A stretch of 64,000 bases of DNA, from assembly GCA_900473915.1 (NCBI GenBank), contig UCNG01000007.1, positions 122,254-186,253 of the forward strand. Direction: 5' to 3'. This DNA is from Hyphomicrobiales bacterium. GTDB lineage: Bacteria > Pseudomonadota > Alphaproteobacteria > Rhizobiales > Rhizobiaceae. Below are positions 50,787-59,996 of this stretch, in pieces (positions within the stretch are counted from its first letter, which is position 1; each line of letters begins with the position of its first letter). The translations under genes and the position numbers were made by a program. The notes beneath the pieces were generated by a model. The model saw nothing but the letters and a program-made list of their open reading frames with translations, was not told where the DNA came from and searched no databases.

Positions 50787-51490
50787 ATCGACACCCCGGC
50801 GTTTCGAGCGGCGTCTTTGGCCGCAAGGATGGCCATCAGATTCTGGCGTACTATTGCTGCCACTGCCGCCGCCTCGTCCTCGCCCATCGTCGCCCAGCCC
50901 ATGCGCCGTTTCACCGCCTCGCGGCCAATGCGGAAATAGACAACCTGCCCAAGCAGGGTGAAGATGATAAGCCTTGTGGCTTCACTCTCGGCAGGCTCGC
51001 CCGTCGCGACCTCCCATATAGCGCAAAGCCTTTTGTGCGTCGGCTCGAAAACGCCTGAATAGATCCGGTCGAGCGCCGCCGTCGGATGCGCCAGTTCGCG
51101 TTGAAGAAACTGCACGATTTCGCCGGATTGCGGCTGCACCACGATAAACTGCGTCATTCGCTCGATCGCCATGACAAGCTGCTGACGCGCTTCTTCCTTC
51201 GTGTTGGCGGATACGCCGATCACCGCATAATGGCCGAGCGCCTGACCGGCCACGCTCTGTATTGTCTCGACGATATAGTCCGCCGCCGCCAGTCGCAGAC
51301 CTTCCTTGTTGCCGAAGTGGTAAGCGATGGAGCCAATATTCGCCTTGGCAAGACCCGCGATCTCCCGCGTCGATGTGGCGTCAAAACCCTTCGACCCGAA
51401 AAGCTGCAATGCCGCATGGATAAGCGCGGCGCGCGTCTGTTCCGCCGACGGGCGCGCTTGAGCCTGCGTGATATTTTTCGATGTGCTCAT
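50783..51490 (-). CDS. TetR/AcrR regulator, CecR-like
   Basis: A 235-residue TetR repressor. Residues 18-65 hold the HTH (ALIHAALQLFGSKGFDATSTREIAGLAKANIGSIAYHFGNKEGL), and the C-terminal part is like CecR (YbiH), the regulator that in E. coli stands in front of ybhGFSR and controls drug sensitivity. Gene order tetR-hlyD-ATPase-permease repeats that arrangement. A perfect palindrome just before its start is the obvious operator for autoregulation of the whole operon. Confidence 0.85.
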   Translation of the reverse strand: MSTSKNITQAQARPSAEQTRAALIHAALQLFGSKGFDATSTREIAGLAKANIGSIAYHFGNKEGLRLAAADYIVETIQSVAGQALGHYAVIGVSANTKEEARQQLVMAIERMTQFIVVQPQSGEIVQFLQRELAHPTAALDRIYSGVFEPTHKRLCAIWEVATGEPAESEATRLIIFTLLGQVVYFRIGREAVKRRMGWATMGEDEAAAVAAIVRQNLMAILAAKDAARNAGVSI

Positions 51491-51497
51491 AGAAGAA

Positions 51498-51519
51498 TTT
51501 AATCAATCGATTGATTAAA
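51498..51519 (-). promoter_or_regulatory. Perfect 22-bp palindrome, CecR-type operator
   Basis: Arms TTTAATCAATC and GATTGATTAAA meet without a spacer; the element ends eight bases before the regulator's start codon, so bound repressor would block transcription initiation or elongation of the whole efflux operon. Confidence 0.75.
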
Positions 51520-51641
51520 TGTCAAGCAATGCGAACAACGGAGGCCGTTCGGGGGCTACGGTTCCGTTGTTCGCTATGGTCTGCGGCGGAGTGTACGCCG
51601 CGACCATGTGGTGATTGGGATGGAGCCCAAACGCAGACGTG

Positions 51642-53120
51642 TCAGCCACGCCTGCCTACATGCCGACCGACGGCAATCGGAGTCGGCATTTCCTGATGGG
51701 AATGGAACAACTGCTCAAGGGCTTCTCTTATGGCTGGCTTTGCCGCCACAGCCTTGCCTGCCTTGCTGTCGACATGCAGCAGCATCTGCTCGGCGCTGGC
51801 AATTTCCGTATCGCCACGCCGGAGGCTGTGAAAGACATGCGCGCGCTTTTCGTCGAAGGAGAGCAATTGCGTTTCGACATGCAGCGCATCGCCTGCCTTC
51901 GCCTCGCCGCGATGCATGATATGGGTTTCAACCGTATAGTAGCTATGACCGGATTGCAGGTAGGCCTCGTCCATGCCGATATGGGCCAGAAACCTGTCCG
52001 TCGCCTGCCCGAACACGTCCAGATAGCGATGCTCGGTCATATGTCCGTTATAGTCGATCCATTCGGGGATCACCCGCACATCCAGAAGCCGCAACGGGCA
52101 GGAACCCGCATCGGGGCGGTCCGCCGCCGCATTGAGCCGCGCGGTATAGCCGTTGAGCAGCGCGCCCGCGCCCCAGCCCCTGCCCTGCTGCTGTTGCGAC
52201 AGGGCACGGATGATCGCGACCAAATTTTCATCGCGAATCCGCTCCAGATCGCGGATGGAAAGCCCTTCATTCTGCGCATCCGACTGGTCGGCGATGCGGT
52301 TGATCAGGCTGTCATCAAGGTCTGGCACATCTGTCAGCTTGGTCCATGGCCATTGCAGCGCGGGCCCGAATTGCGCAAGAAAGTGCCGCATGCCTGCCGG
52401 ACCGCCTGCAATGCGATAGGTCTGGAACAGGCCCATCTGCGCCCAGCGAAGCCCGAAGGAATAGCGGATGATATCGTCGATCTGCTCGACCGTTGCGATG
52501 CCGTCGCGCACGAGCCACAGGGCCTCCCGCCACAACGCTTCCAGAAGGCGGTCGCCGACAAAAGCGTCGATCTCCTTTTCAAGCACGACCGGCTCCATGC
52601 CGGTCTGGCGATAGAGCGCGGAAGCGGCCTCAATCGTTGCGGTTGCGGTCTTTTCGCCGGGAACGAGTTCCACCAGCGGCAACAGATAAACGGGGTTGTA
52701 AGGATGGGCGATCAGCAGCCGCTCTGGATGCCGCAACCCGGCCTGCAACTTGCTCGGCAGGAAGCCGGACGTGGAAGATGCGATCAGCGCATCGTCCGCG
52801 CAGGCCGCTTCGATATCCGCCATCACCGCAAGTTTCAGGTCGAGGCGCTCGGGCACGCTTTCCTGAATGAGCACCGCGCCTTCAACCGCTTCGGCCAGCG
52901 ATGCGGAAAAGGAAAGCCGCCCTTCCTGCGGAAGGCGCACGGTGGTCAGCGCCGCCAAGGCCCGGCGCGCATTGTCGAGAATATGCTCGGTCGTCGCCTT
53001 CGCATCCGGCGACGGATCGTAAACGGCAACATCGAAGCCATTGAGCAGAAAGCGTGCGGCCCAACCGCTGCCGATGACACCGCTGCCTATGCAGGCGATC
53101 TTGGGAGGATTGCTGTTCAT
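51642..53120 (-). CDS. cdhA: Carnitine 3-dehydrogenase-betainyl-CoA thioesterase fusion
   Basis: A 492-residue fusion. Residues 1-320 are a 3-hydroxyacyl-CoA dehydrogenase-like L-carnitine dehydrogenase: GSGVIGSG (12-19) binds NAD, VLIQESVPERLDLK and STSGFLPSKLQ follow, with HPYNPVYLLPLVELVPG. Residues about 345-475 form a hotdog thioesterase with WIDYNGHMTEHRYLDVF. In Pseudomonas these are separate (cdhA, cdhB); rhizobia have the fusion. The first domain makes 3-dehydrocarnitine, the second releases glycine betaine from betainyl-CoA. It begins five bases after the stop of the cleavage enzyme gene. Confidence 0.85.
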   Translation of the reverse strand: MNSNPPKIACIGSGVIGSGWAARFLLNGFDVAVYDPSPDAKATTEHILDNARRALAALTTVRLPQEGRLSFSASLAEAVEGAVLIQESVPERLDLKLAVMADIEAACADDALIASSTSGFLPSKLQAGLRHPERLLIAHPYNPVYLLPLVELVPGEKTATATIEAASALYRQTGMEPVVLEKEIDAFVGDRLLEALWREALWLVRDGIATVEQIDDIIRYSFGLRWAQMGLFQTYRIAGGPAGMRHFLAQFGPALQWPWTKLTDVPDLDDSLINRIADQSDAQNEGLSIRDLERIRDENLVAIIRALSQQQQGRGWGAGALLNGYTARLNAAADRPDAGSCPLRLLDVRVIPEWIDYNGHMTEHRYLDVFGQATDRFLAHIGMDEAYLQSGHSYYTVETHIMHRGEAKAGDALHVETQLLSFDEKRAHVFHSLRRGDTEIASAEQMLLHVDSKAGKAVAAKPAIREALEQLFHSHQEMPTPIAVGRHVGRRG

Positions 53121-53125
53121 GACTA

Positions 53126-54031
53126 TCACCAGCGCTTCGTGAGCTTGAGTTTCTCGCGGACTTCGGCAGGCGTCAGAACCTTCGTTCCCATATTGACGGC
53201 AATGGTCTTGGCCCGTTCAACCAGATCGCCATTCGACGCCAGAACGCCCTTGTCGAGCCAGATATTATCTTCCAGTCCCACGCGGATATTGCCGCCTGCA
53301 AGCACGGCCAGCGCCGCATAGGGCAACTGGTTGCGGCCTATGGAAAACGCCGAGAAAATCCAGTTCTCCGGCAGGTTGTGGAGGATGGATACCAGCGTCG
53401 CCAAGTCGTCGGGCGCGCCCCACGGGATACCCATGCATAGCTGCACCAGAACCGGATCGTCGAGCAGGCCCTGCTGCTGCAGCCATTGGGCAAGCGGCAG
53501 ATGACCCGTATCGAAAATCTCGATTTCCGGGCGAACGCCAAGCCGCTGTATCTGAGCGGCCATCTCCTTGAGCATGGCGGGCGTGTTGGTCATCACATAA
53601 TCGCCCTCGCCGAAATTCATCGTGCCGCAGTCGAGCGTGCAGATTTCCGGCAGGAGTTCAGCAACATGGGCGAGCCGTTCCGTCGCGCCAGCCATATCGG
53701 TTTTCGATGCATCGGGCGGCAGCGGAGCTTCTGCCGACCCAAAGACCAGATCGCCGCCAACGCCTGCCGTCAGGTTCAGCACAATATCGACACCGGACGC
53801 CCGGATATGATCCACGACCTCGCGGAAAAGTTCCAGCTTGCGCGATGGTTCGCCCGTTTGCGGATCGCGCACATGAATATGGGCGATTGCGGCGCCCGCC
53901 TCGGCGCTTTCGATTGCCGCATCGGCGATCTGGCGCGGCGTGATTGGCACCTTGTTCGAGCGATGCGTGGTTGCTCCGGCCCCGGTGACGGCAGCGGTGA
54001 TGAATATTTCGCGGGCAGGTTTTAAAGGCAT
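53126..54031 (-). CDS. cdhC: Dehydrocarnitine cleavage enzyme (BKACE/DUF849 family)
   Basis: A 301-residue beta-keto acid cleavage enzyme. The N-terminal ITAAVTGAG (about 11-19) is the family start and HIHVRD (51-56) supplies zinc ligands. It would react 3-dehydrocarnitine with acetyl-CoA to give betainyl-CoA and acetoacetate. The start is the ATG at 54031, with GAGGGAAACG ahead. It is first in a two-gene operon with the dehydrogenase-thioesterase and is divergent from cdhR (91 bases). Confidence 0.85.
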   Translation of the reverse strand: MPLKPAREIFITAAVTGAGATTHRSNKVPITPRQIADAAIESAEAGAAIAHIHVRDPQTGEPSRKLELFREVVDHIRASGVDIVLNLTAGVGGDLVFGSAEAPLPPDASKTDMAGATERLAHVAELLPEICTLDCGTMNFGEGDYVMTNTPAMLKEMAAQIQRLGVRPEIEIFDTGHLPLAQWLQQQGLLDDPVLVQLCMGIPWGAPDDLATLVSILHNLPENWIFSAFSIGRNQLPYAALAVLAGGNIRVGLEDNIWLDKGVLASNGDLVERAKTIAVNMGTKVLTPAEVREKLKLTKRW

Positions 54032-54122
54032 CTTCGTTTCCCTCAATTTTCGCCGAGCTTGACAGGTCGCGAAATGCCGGGATTATCATTTTACGAAATC
54101 TATTTGGCGAAGAGCGAAGAGC

Positions 54123-55076
54123 ATGATCTTTGAACCGTCCGACGAAGAACTGAGCGTTACGCTGCTTGTCCTGCCGGATTGTTCGCTGATGTCGCTGGCC
54201 GCGACGCTGGACCCGATGCGCGGCGCCAACCGTGTGACGGGACGCTCGCTCTATCGCTGGCGCGTGGTGTCACCGGACGGCAGCGACCCGGTCACATCCA
54301 GCGGCCTCAAGGTTTCGGCGGACGGAAAATTCGAGGTTGGCGCGCAGGATATTCTCATCATCGTCAGCGCCTTTCATGCCTTGGAACACGCAACGCCAAA
54401 GCTTCTCGCCATGCTGCGCCAGGCCGCCGCGCAATCGAAGCTCATCGTTGGCGTGGAGGCCGGATCGTGGGTGCTGGCAAAAGCCGGATTGCTCAACGGG
54501 CGCAAGGCAACCACCCACTGGGAAGACCTGGAGGCATTTTCGCAACGCTTTCCGGAAGTTGAAATGCAGTCGGATCGCTGGGTCCGGGACGGGGCACTTC
54601 TGACGACCGGAGGCGCGGCCCCGGCGCTCGACATGATGCTGGCGCTCATTCGCGCCCGACACGGCTATTCCATCGCGCTCGATGTGGCGAGCCTCTACGT
54701 CTATGACGAGGTGAAGCAGGCTTCGGATGCGCAGCCGCTGGTCTCCCTTGGCCGCCTGCTCAATCGCGAGCCGCGACTGGCCGACGCCATCAAGATCATG
54801 GAGACGCACATCGACCGGCCAATCCCTGTGTCGAGCGTGGCGCGCAGGCTTGGCCTTTCGACGCGCAGTCTTGAGTTGCTGTTTGCCAATGTGATCGGCC
54901 AGTCACCGGGCAACTACTATCTGTCGCTCCGGCTGAAAGCGGCCCGGCGGCTGATCCTCGACACCCGTCTTTCCATGGCCGACACAGCGGAACAGACCGG
55001 CTTTTCGTCGATCAGTTCGCTGTCGCGCGCCTTCAAGCGGCATTTCGGTCAGTCGCCGAGCAAGCTGCGCCAGTAA
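54123..55076 (+). CDS. cdhR: CdhR-like regulator, GATase1-AraC (GlxA family)
   Basis: A 317-residue regulator with an N-terminal DJ-1/PfpI-type domain (about 10-190) and a C-terminal AraC HTH (about 215-315: SSVARRLGLSTRSLELLFANVIGQSPGNYYLSLRLKAARRL). In the DJ-1 domain the usual nucleophile site reads VEAGSWVLAKAGLL, without cysteine, so it is a sensor not an enzyme. In pseudomonads CdhR activates carnitine genes on binding carnitine. It is divergent from cdhC and convergent with caiX, five bases apart. Confidence 0.85.
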   Translation: MIFEPSDEELSVTLLVLPDCSLMSLAATLDPMRGANRVTGRSLYRWRVVSPDGSDPVTSSGLKVSADGKFEVGAQDILIIVSAFHALEHATPKLLAMLRQAAAQSKLIVGVEAGSWVLAKAGLLNGRKATTHWEDLEAFSQRFPEVEMQSDRWVRDGALLTTGGAAPALDMMLALIRARHGYSIALDVASLYVYDEVKQASDAQPLVSLGRLLNREPRLADAIKIMETHIDRPIPVSSVARRLGLSTRSLELLFANVIGQSPGNYYLSLRLKAARRLILDTRLSMADTAEQTGFSSISSLSRAFKRHFGQSPSKLRQ

Positions 55077-55081
55077 AAGCT

Positions 55082-56017
55082 TTACAAGCCCAGACCGGAC
55101 TTCACCGCAGCAAGCGCCGGCTTGCCATCGACAGTGGTCACGCCCTCTAGCCATGCGTCGAGCTGCGCCGGGTTCTCCTTGATCCATTTCGCAACGGCGT
55201 CCTTGGCTTCCAGGCCGTCATTGAGGATCATGTTCATCATCGTGCTTTCCATTTCCGTGTTGAACTTCAGGTTCGACAGGAAGCGCGAGACATTGGGGCA
55301 GTCGGTTGCATAACCCTTGCGGGTCAGGGTCTCGACGGTCGCCGCACCATCATCCGGCCCGAACAGGTTTTCGCCATTTTGCAGATAGGTCAGCTTGTAG
55401 CGAATGTTCATCGGATGCGGCGTCCAGGCGAAGAACACCACCGGCTCATCCTTGCGCACCGCATTTTGAACCTGCGAAAGCATGGCCTGCTCGCTGGACT
55501 CTGCAAGCTGGAAATCCTTCAGGCCGAACTTGTCCTTCTCGATCATCGACTGGATGGTGGCATTGGCGCTGCTGCCTGCCTCGATGCCATAGATCTTGCC
55601 GCCAAGCTGGTCCTTGAATTTCGCTATATCGGCGTAGTTCCGGATGCCGAGATCCTTGCCCGTTGCGGCAAGACCGATCTTCGCGCCTTGAAGGTTCACA
55701 CCGGCCTGCTCGACCTTCTTTCCCTCAATATAGGGCTTGCGCGCTTCCTCCTGAAGCGGCATCCAGTTGCCGAGGAAAATATCGATCTGACCGTTTTCCA
55801 GCGACTGGAAAGTGACAGGCACGGAAAGAATGGTGGTCTGCGGCTGATATCCGGCCTTTTCCAGCAGCAGAGAGGCAAGTGCCGTGGTTGCGGTAATGTC
55901 GGTCCAGCCGACATCGGAGAATTTGGGCGACTTGCAGGCCTCGCCTTCGGCGGCATGCGCCTGCACGCTGGCAAGGCTGGCGACGCTTGCTGCAAGCAAA
56001 AGAAGCAGGTGTTTCAT
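55082..56017 (-). CDS. caiX: Betaine/carnitine ABC transporter substrate-binding protein
   Basis: A 311-residue OpuAC-type binding protein. MKHLLLLLAASVASLASVQAHA is the signal; the mature part opens with FSDVGWTDITATTALASLLLEKAGY and GNWMPLQEEARKPYI, which are typical of choline/betaine/carnitine binding proteins with an aromatic cage. No permease or ATPase gene follows, as in Pseudomonas, where CaiX delivers carnitine to a separate CbcWV core transporter. GGGGAG precedes the ATG at 56017. Choline is an alternative ligand. Confidence 0.8.
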   Translation of the reverse strand: MKHLLLLLAASVASLASVQAHAAEGEACKSPKFSDVGWTDITATTALASLLLEKAGYQPQTTILSVPVTFQSLENGQIDIFLGNWMPLQEEARKPYIEGKKVEQAGVNLQGAKIGLAATGKDLGIRNYADIAKFKDQLGGKIYGIEAGSSANATIQSMIEKDKFGLKDFQLAESSEQAMLSQVQNAVRKDEPVVFFAWTPHPMNIRYKLTYLQNGENLFGPDDGAATVETLTRKGYATDCPNVSRFLSNLKFNTEMESTMMNMILNDGLEAKDAVAKWIKENPAQLDAWLEGVTTVDGKPALAAVKSGLGL

Positions 56018-56171
56018 TATCTTCTCCCCTTTGTTTTTATTGAGAACAACATGATAGGGAAAACAGGAAATACCTCTTCGCAATATACGCAATCATCTTT
56101 GCGTTTTGCGCAACCTTTGACCCTCAACTGGCCGCGTTGGTTTTAGAAAGCTGCGCAAAACCGGGCAAGAT

Positions 56172-56573
56172 TTACTTGACCGCACCATATTGCGCGTCGC
56201 TGACATGCTCCAGCCAGTCCACGACCTTGCCGTCAAGCTGCTCCTGAATGGCGATATGGGTCATGGCGTTGCTGGCCGATGCGCCGTGCCAGTGCTTCTC
56301 GCCCGGCTCGAACCACACGACATCACCGGGCCGGATTTCCTCGATCGGCCCGCCCTCACGCTGCACAAGGCCAAGTCCGGCGGTCACGATCAGGGTTTGA
56401 CCAAGCGGATGCGTGTGCCAAGCCGTGCGGGCGCCCGGCTCGAAGGTCACGGTCGCAGCCGCCGCGCGCCTGGCATTGTTGGGAGAAAACAGCGGATCGA
56501 TACGGACATTGCCCGTAAACCAGTCGGCTGGGCCTTTGCCGGAAGGATCGGTTCCGTTTCGCTTGATATCCAT
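56172..56573 (-). CDS. Cupin domain protein
   Basis: A 133-residue single cupin. [28 protein letters not shown] (about 47-74) is motif 1 with metal-binding HTH and Q, and [17 protein letters not shown] (about 83-99) motif 2. Relatives include the manganese hydroxynitrile lyase/transhydroxylase-like cupins near carbohydrate genes. AGGAAA precedes the ATG at 56573. It lies 117 bases after the polyol oxidase gene, on the same strand, with a repeat between, so it may or may not belong to that operon. Confidence 0.75.
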   Translation of the reverse strand: MDIKRNGTDPSGKGPADWFTGNVRIDPLFSPNNARRAAAATVTFEPGARTAWHTHPLGQTLIVTAGLGLVQREGGPIEEIRPGDVVWFEPGEKHWHGASASNAMTHIAIQEQLDGKVVDWLEHVSDAQYGAVK

Positions 56574-56609
56574 GGCGCGTTTCCTTTCGAAGATGAGAGA
56601 CGCACCATA

Positions 56610-56654
56610 GCGCATCCCGAAAAGTGTGAAACGGTTTTCGAAACAAGATGCGCG
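56610..56654 (-). repeat. Short intergenic palindromic repeat, second copy
   Basis: GCGCATC (56610-56616) and GATGCGC (56648-56654) close a segment containing CCCGAAAAGTGTGAAACGG and TTTTCGAAAC. It matches the element at 26829-26872 at most positions. Confidence 0.7.
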
Positions 56655-56689
56655 TCAAGGCAAATGGATAGATCCAGTTCGCGGCCAGA

Positions 56690-58417
56690 TCAGCGCCTTT
56701 TGGCGGGGTGCGCCTGCAAAATAACGTTATGCCGCTTTTCAAGCTCCACGTTGACCGCCTCGATTTCCTGCGCCTTGCGCGCAACATCCCAGCCCAGTTC
56801 CCGCGCCAGAATGTCAGCAATTGCAGCGAGATTGCCAGTCGTCAGCGCCCCGTCGATGGCAAGCGTAGTGCGCCGCAAAACAACGTCCGCCAGATGCACG
56901 ACCAGCTCGTTGCGGGCGATCCATGCGATTTCCGTCGCGCTGATCGTTTCGGTTTCCGGCAGCATTGTCACCGATGCGCCCGCTTCCTCGCGTAGGATCG
57001 GCAAGGCCGTTGTGCCATAGCGCTTCAACAGGGTCTCGACCCGTGCCGCAGGCAGCCGTGTTTCGGTGGCATATTTCGTCACCCAGGCCTTGCGGGCGCG
57101 ATCATCGGACGGATAGTCCCTGCCGCCGCCGATAGCGAGGTTGCGCGTGGACACCTGCCGCGTCTTGCCAAACCGGGTCAGCACCTTGTCGGCCACTTCC
57201 TCTGCAAAGCCCCGGAACGTTGTCCACTTGCCGCCGACCAGCGCAATGATCGGGAACGGGCGGTCGCTATCCGGCTCGATCACCGGAGCGGAATGATCGC
57301 GGCTGATCAGCCCCGGTTCGGACGCGTTGGACGCCGGAAGCGGGCGGATACCGCTATAGGTATAGACGATCTGGCTGCGGTCGAATTTGAGCTTGGGCAG
57401 CAGCGAACGCAGGCTGTCGATGAAATAGTCGGTTTCAGGATCGTCGCAGCGCACATTGTCCGGATCATCAGACGGAATGTCGGTGGAACCCACCAGCGCC
57501 AGGCCATGATAGTCGTAGACAAGGCAGATGCGCCCGTCATCCGCCTCGAAATAGATCATCCGCCCGTTGAGGCTCTTCACCAGTTCGGGGTGGTCGATGA
57601 GAATATGCGACCCCTTGGTGCCGCCGATCATCTTGGTCGGCTTGCCAAGCGCGGCATTGACCCGGTCGATCCATGGCCCGGCGGCATTGATGACCAGCTT
57701 CGGCCTGACGGCGAATTTCGCACCATCCGGCCCCTCGAAGCCGACCACGCCGTTTTCGGCGGAGAGGAGCGTGGTGAAATTGGCGGCGGCGCTTTTCGGA
57801 TTGGCGCGCAACCCGTCGCTCACCAGCTCATAGACCAGACGTTCCGGCTGGCTGACCTTCGCGTCGTGATAGATGCCGCCTGCCACGATCGCAGGCGTGA
57901 TATAGGGCATTTCCTTCGTCGCCGTTTCCTTGAGCAGAAAACGGTGACGCGGCATGACGCGTTCGCGCGCACCGAAATAGTCGTAGAGCGCCAGTCCGAT
58001 CTTGATCAGCACGGCGCCACGGCTGCGCGGCGCGGTCGTCGAGCCGAACAGGGTGCGCAGCGCCGCCGTGATGCCCTTGGTCCACGAAAAAACCGGAATG
58101 AAGGTCGGCAGCGGCTCAACATTGTGCGGCGCGTTCTTCAGGAGCAGATTGCGCTCCAGCGTGGATTGGGCCACAAGGCCGAACTCGCCGGTTTCCAGAT
58201 ATTTCAGTCCGCCATGGATAAGCCGCGACGGGGCGGCGCTCGTGCCCGAACCGAAATCCGCCTTGTCCACGATCAGGCAGTTCACACCCTGCTCGCAAAG
58301 ATCGCGATAAAGCCCCGCGCCATTGACGCCCGCACCGAGAATGAGCACATCCACGCCTTCAGCCTCAAGCTGTCCAATGCGGCTTTTCATCTGGGCCAGA
58401 CTTACGAAATCATTCAT
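56690..58417 (-). CDS. FAD-dependent polyol-phosphate dehydrogenase, GlpD family
   Basis: A 575-residue GlpD/GlpA-type flavoenzyme. GAGVNGAG (28-35) binds FAD, SRLIHGGLKYLETGEFGLV (about 65-83) is the signature, and GGKWTTFRGFAEEVAD (about 415-430) contacts the phosphate substrate; a C-terminal capping domain follows. True GlpD oxidises glycerol-3-phosphate; here an FGGY kinase and a ribose-type importer stand upstream, so the substrate may be a phosphorylated tetritol or pentitol, as for EryB in erythritol use. It starts 35 bases after the kinase stop. Confidence 0.8.
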   Translation of the reverse strand: MNDFVSLAQMKSRIGQLEAEGVDVLILGAGVNGAGLYRDLCEQGVNCLIVDKADFGSGTSAAPSRLIHGGLKYLETGEFGLVAQSTLERNLLLKNAPHNVEPLPTFIPVFSWTKGITAALRTLFGSTTAPRSRGAVLIKIGLALYDYFGARERVMPRHRFLLKETATKEMPYITPAIVAGGIYHDAKVSQPERLVYELVSDGLRANPKSAAANFTTLLSAENGVVGFEGPDGAKFAVRPKLVINAAGPWIDRVNAALGKPTKMIGGTKGSHILIDHPELVKSLNGRMIYFEADDGRICLVYDYHGLALVGSTDIPSDDPDNVRCDDPETDYFIDSLRSLLPKLKFDRSQIVYTYSGIRPLPASNASEPGLISRDHSAPVIEPDSDRPFPIIALVGGKWTTFRGFAEEVADKVLTRFGKTRQVSTRNLAIGGGRDYPSDDRARKAWVTKYATETRLPAARVETLLKRYGTTALPILREEAGASVTMLPETETISATEIAWIARNELVVHLADVVLRRTTLAIDGALTTGNLAAIADILARELGWDVARKAQEIEAVNVELEKRHNVILQAHPAKRR

Positions 58418-58452
58418 GTCACTGTCTCTCTGGGCGAAGAACGCCCTTCATT

Positions 58453-59967
58453 TCAATCCGTGAGGGCTTCGATCTTCGGCCAGATCGGTCCGAGCGCCGA
58501 TGCGATTTCCTTGAACAGCCGATAGCGCTTTTCATAAAGCGCGCTCCGCTCCGCATCCGGCTGATAGGTGCGGCCTATGGCATCGAGATCGCGCGGGTCG
58601 CTGTAGACATCGGCAAAAACACCGGCACCCTTGCCTGCACAAAGGGCGGCGCCCCATGCTGCGGCTTCGTCCGTATCCGTCACGGTCACGGGCATGCCCA
58701 GCACATTGGCGAACATCTGCGCGAAAGCCGGGCTGCGCGACACACCGCCGGTAAGCCGCGCGGCAGAAATCTCGAAACCGTTCTTCAGGTGGTCGACATG
58801 GATGCGGTGGTTGAAGGCAATGCCTTCCCAGACTGCACGCAGCATGTCGCCGCGATCCTGCCAGCCGCGCAGACCAAAAAACGCGCCGCTCGCCATCGCC
58901 CCATAGGGCGAGCCGAACAGATAAGGATGGAACATCGCCGTCGAAGGCTTGGCCAATGCCGCATCGATTTCCGGGCGCAGCATGTCGTGGATAGAGCGTC
59001 CCGTTTCCTCTGCCTCGCGCCGTTCTGCCGGGCAGAGCTTGTCGAGGAACCAGTCGTAATTGGCGGTCGATGCAGGCGAGATCGACATGTTGTTCCATTC
59101 GCTCGGCGCAATACCGTTGCGGCAGAACCAGCTTTTATCGACGCGCGGTTCGGACGACAGCGTTTCGTTGATGGAATAGGTTCCGGCAACCACGGCAACG
59201 GTTCCGATGCCAAGCCCGCCGACGCCGAGTGCGGAGGCCGTCACGTCATGCAGCCCGCCGACAACCGGCGTACCGGCGACAAGGCCGGTGCGCTTCGCGC
59301 ATTCAGCCGAGACCTTGCCGACAATCTCATCGGAACGCGACATGGGTGGCAGCGCATCCCAAAGCGCCTCAAGCCCGAACAGAGCGAGCGCTTCCTTCGA
59401 ATATTCCTGCGTGTTCACATCGGTGAACGAGGTGGAGGCTTCGGTGCGATCGGTGCCCACGTCACCCGTGAGACAAAAGCGCAGCCAGTCCTTGCAGGCG
59501 ATCACATGGGCGATGCGGTGATAGCGTTCCGGTTCGTTTTCCTTCACCCATGCCAGAATGGCCGATGGTGCCGATGCATGGGGCAACTGGCCGGTAACGG
59601 CAATGGCGCGGTCGGCGACGGGGCTGCTGACCCAGCGCTCCGCCACATCGACGGCGCGACTATCGAGCGAGAGGATGCCGGCGCCGAGCGGCTGGCGGTC
59701 CTTGTCCAGCATATAGATGCCGTCGCCATGCGCGGTGGTGGCGATGGCCAGAATGTCGGAAGCGGGCCGCCCGCTTTTGGCGATGGCTTCCGCGATCGCA
59801 TCGGCGGTCGCATTCCAGAATTCGGCCATGTCGCGTTCAACATGGCGCGGGCGCGGGAACGATTGCGCCACACGGCGGCGCGCAACGGCAAGGGTGGTTC
59901 CGTCAACGTCGAACAATACGGCTTTGGTGACGGTGAGGCCACTATCGATTCCGAGCAGAGAAGGCAT
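58453..59967 (-). CDS. FGGY-family carbohydrate kinase
   Basis: A 504-residue sugar/polyol kinase. DSGLTVTKAVLFDVDG (8-23) is the first phosphate-binding loop, GDGIYMLDKDRQPLGAGILSLDSRA marks the N-domain, GGLHDVTASALGVGGLGIG (about 247-265) includes the catalytic aspartate, and LTGGVSRSPAFAQMFANVLGMPV (about 404-426) is the FGGY C-signature. It most resembles xylulose/gulonate-type members, and is not close to Brucella EryA as I recall that sequence. Its product should feed the GlpD-like enzyme. It starts 29 bases after the deoR-type gene. Confidence 0.8.
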   Translation of the reverse strand: MPSLLGIDSGLTVTKAVLFDVDGTTLAVARRRVAQSFPRPRHVERDMAEFWNATADAIAEAIAKSGRPASDILAIATTAHGDGIYMLDKDRQPLGAGILSLDSRAVDVAERWVSSPVADRAIAVTGQLPHASAPSAILAWVKENEPERYHRIAHVIACKDWLRFCLTGDVGTDRTEASTSFTDVNTQEYSKEALALFGLEALWDALPPMSRSDEIVGKVSAECAKRTGLVAGTPVVGGLHDVTASALGVGGLGIGTVAVVAGTYSINETLSSEPRVDKSWFCRNGIAPSEWNNMSISPASTANYDWFLDKLCPAERREAEETGRSIHDMLRPEIDAALAKPSTAMFHPYLFGSPYGAMASGAFFGLRGWQDRGDMLRAVWEGIAFNHRIHVDHLKNGFEISAARLTGGVSRSPAFAQMFANVLGMPVTVTDTDEAAAWGAALCAGKGAGVFADVYSDPRDLDAIGRTYQPDAERSALYEKRYRLFKEIASALGPIWPKIEALTD

Positions 59968-59996
59968 GTATCGTATTCCTGATAAATAAGCGCGGG

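Noticed and set aside
49230-50939. A 569-codon plus-strand open frame
   Set aside because: Antisense to the efflux ATPase and HlyD genes, which have full domain support; no motifs of its own.
51615-53321. A 568-codon plus-strand open frame
   Set aside because: Complement of the carnitine dehydrogenase-thioesterase gene; His/Arg-rich shadow translation.
57293-58525. A 410-codon plus-strand open frame
   Set aside because: Shadow of the GlpD-like gene.
58789-59982. A 397-codon plus-strand open frame
   Set aside because: Shadow of the FGGY kinase gene.
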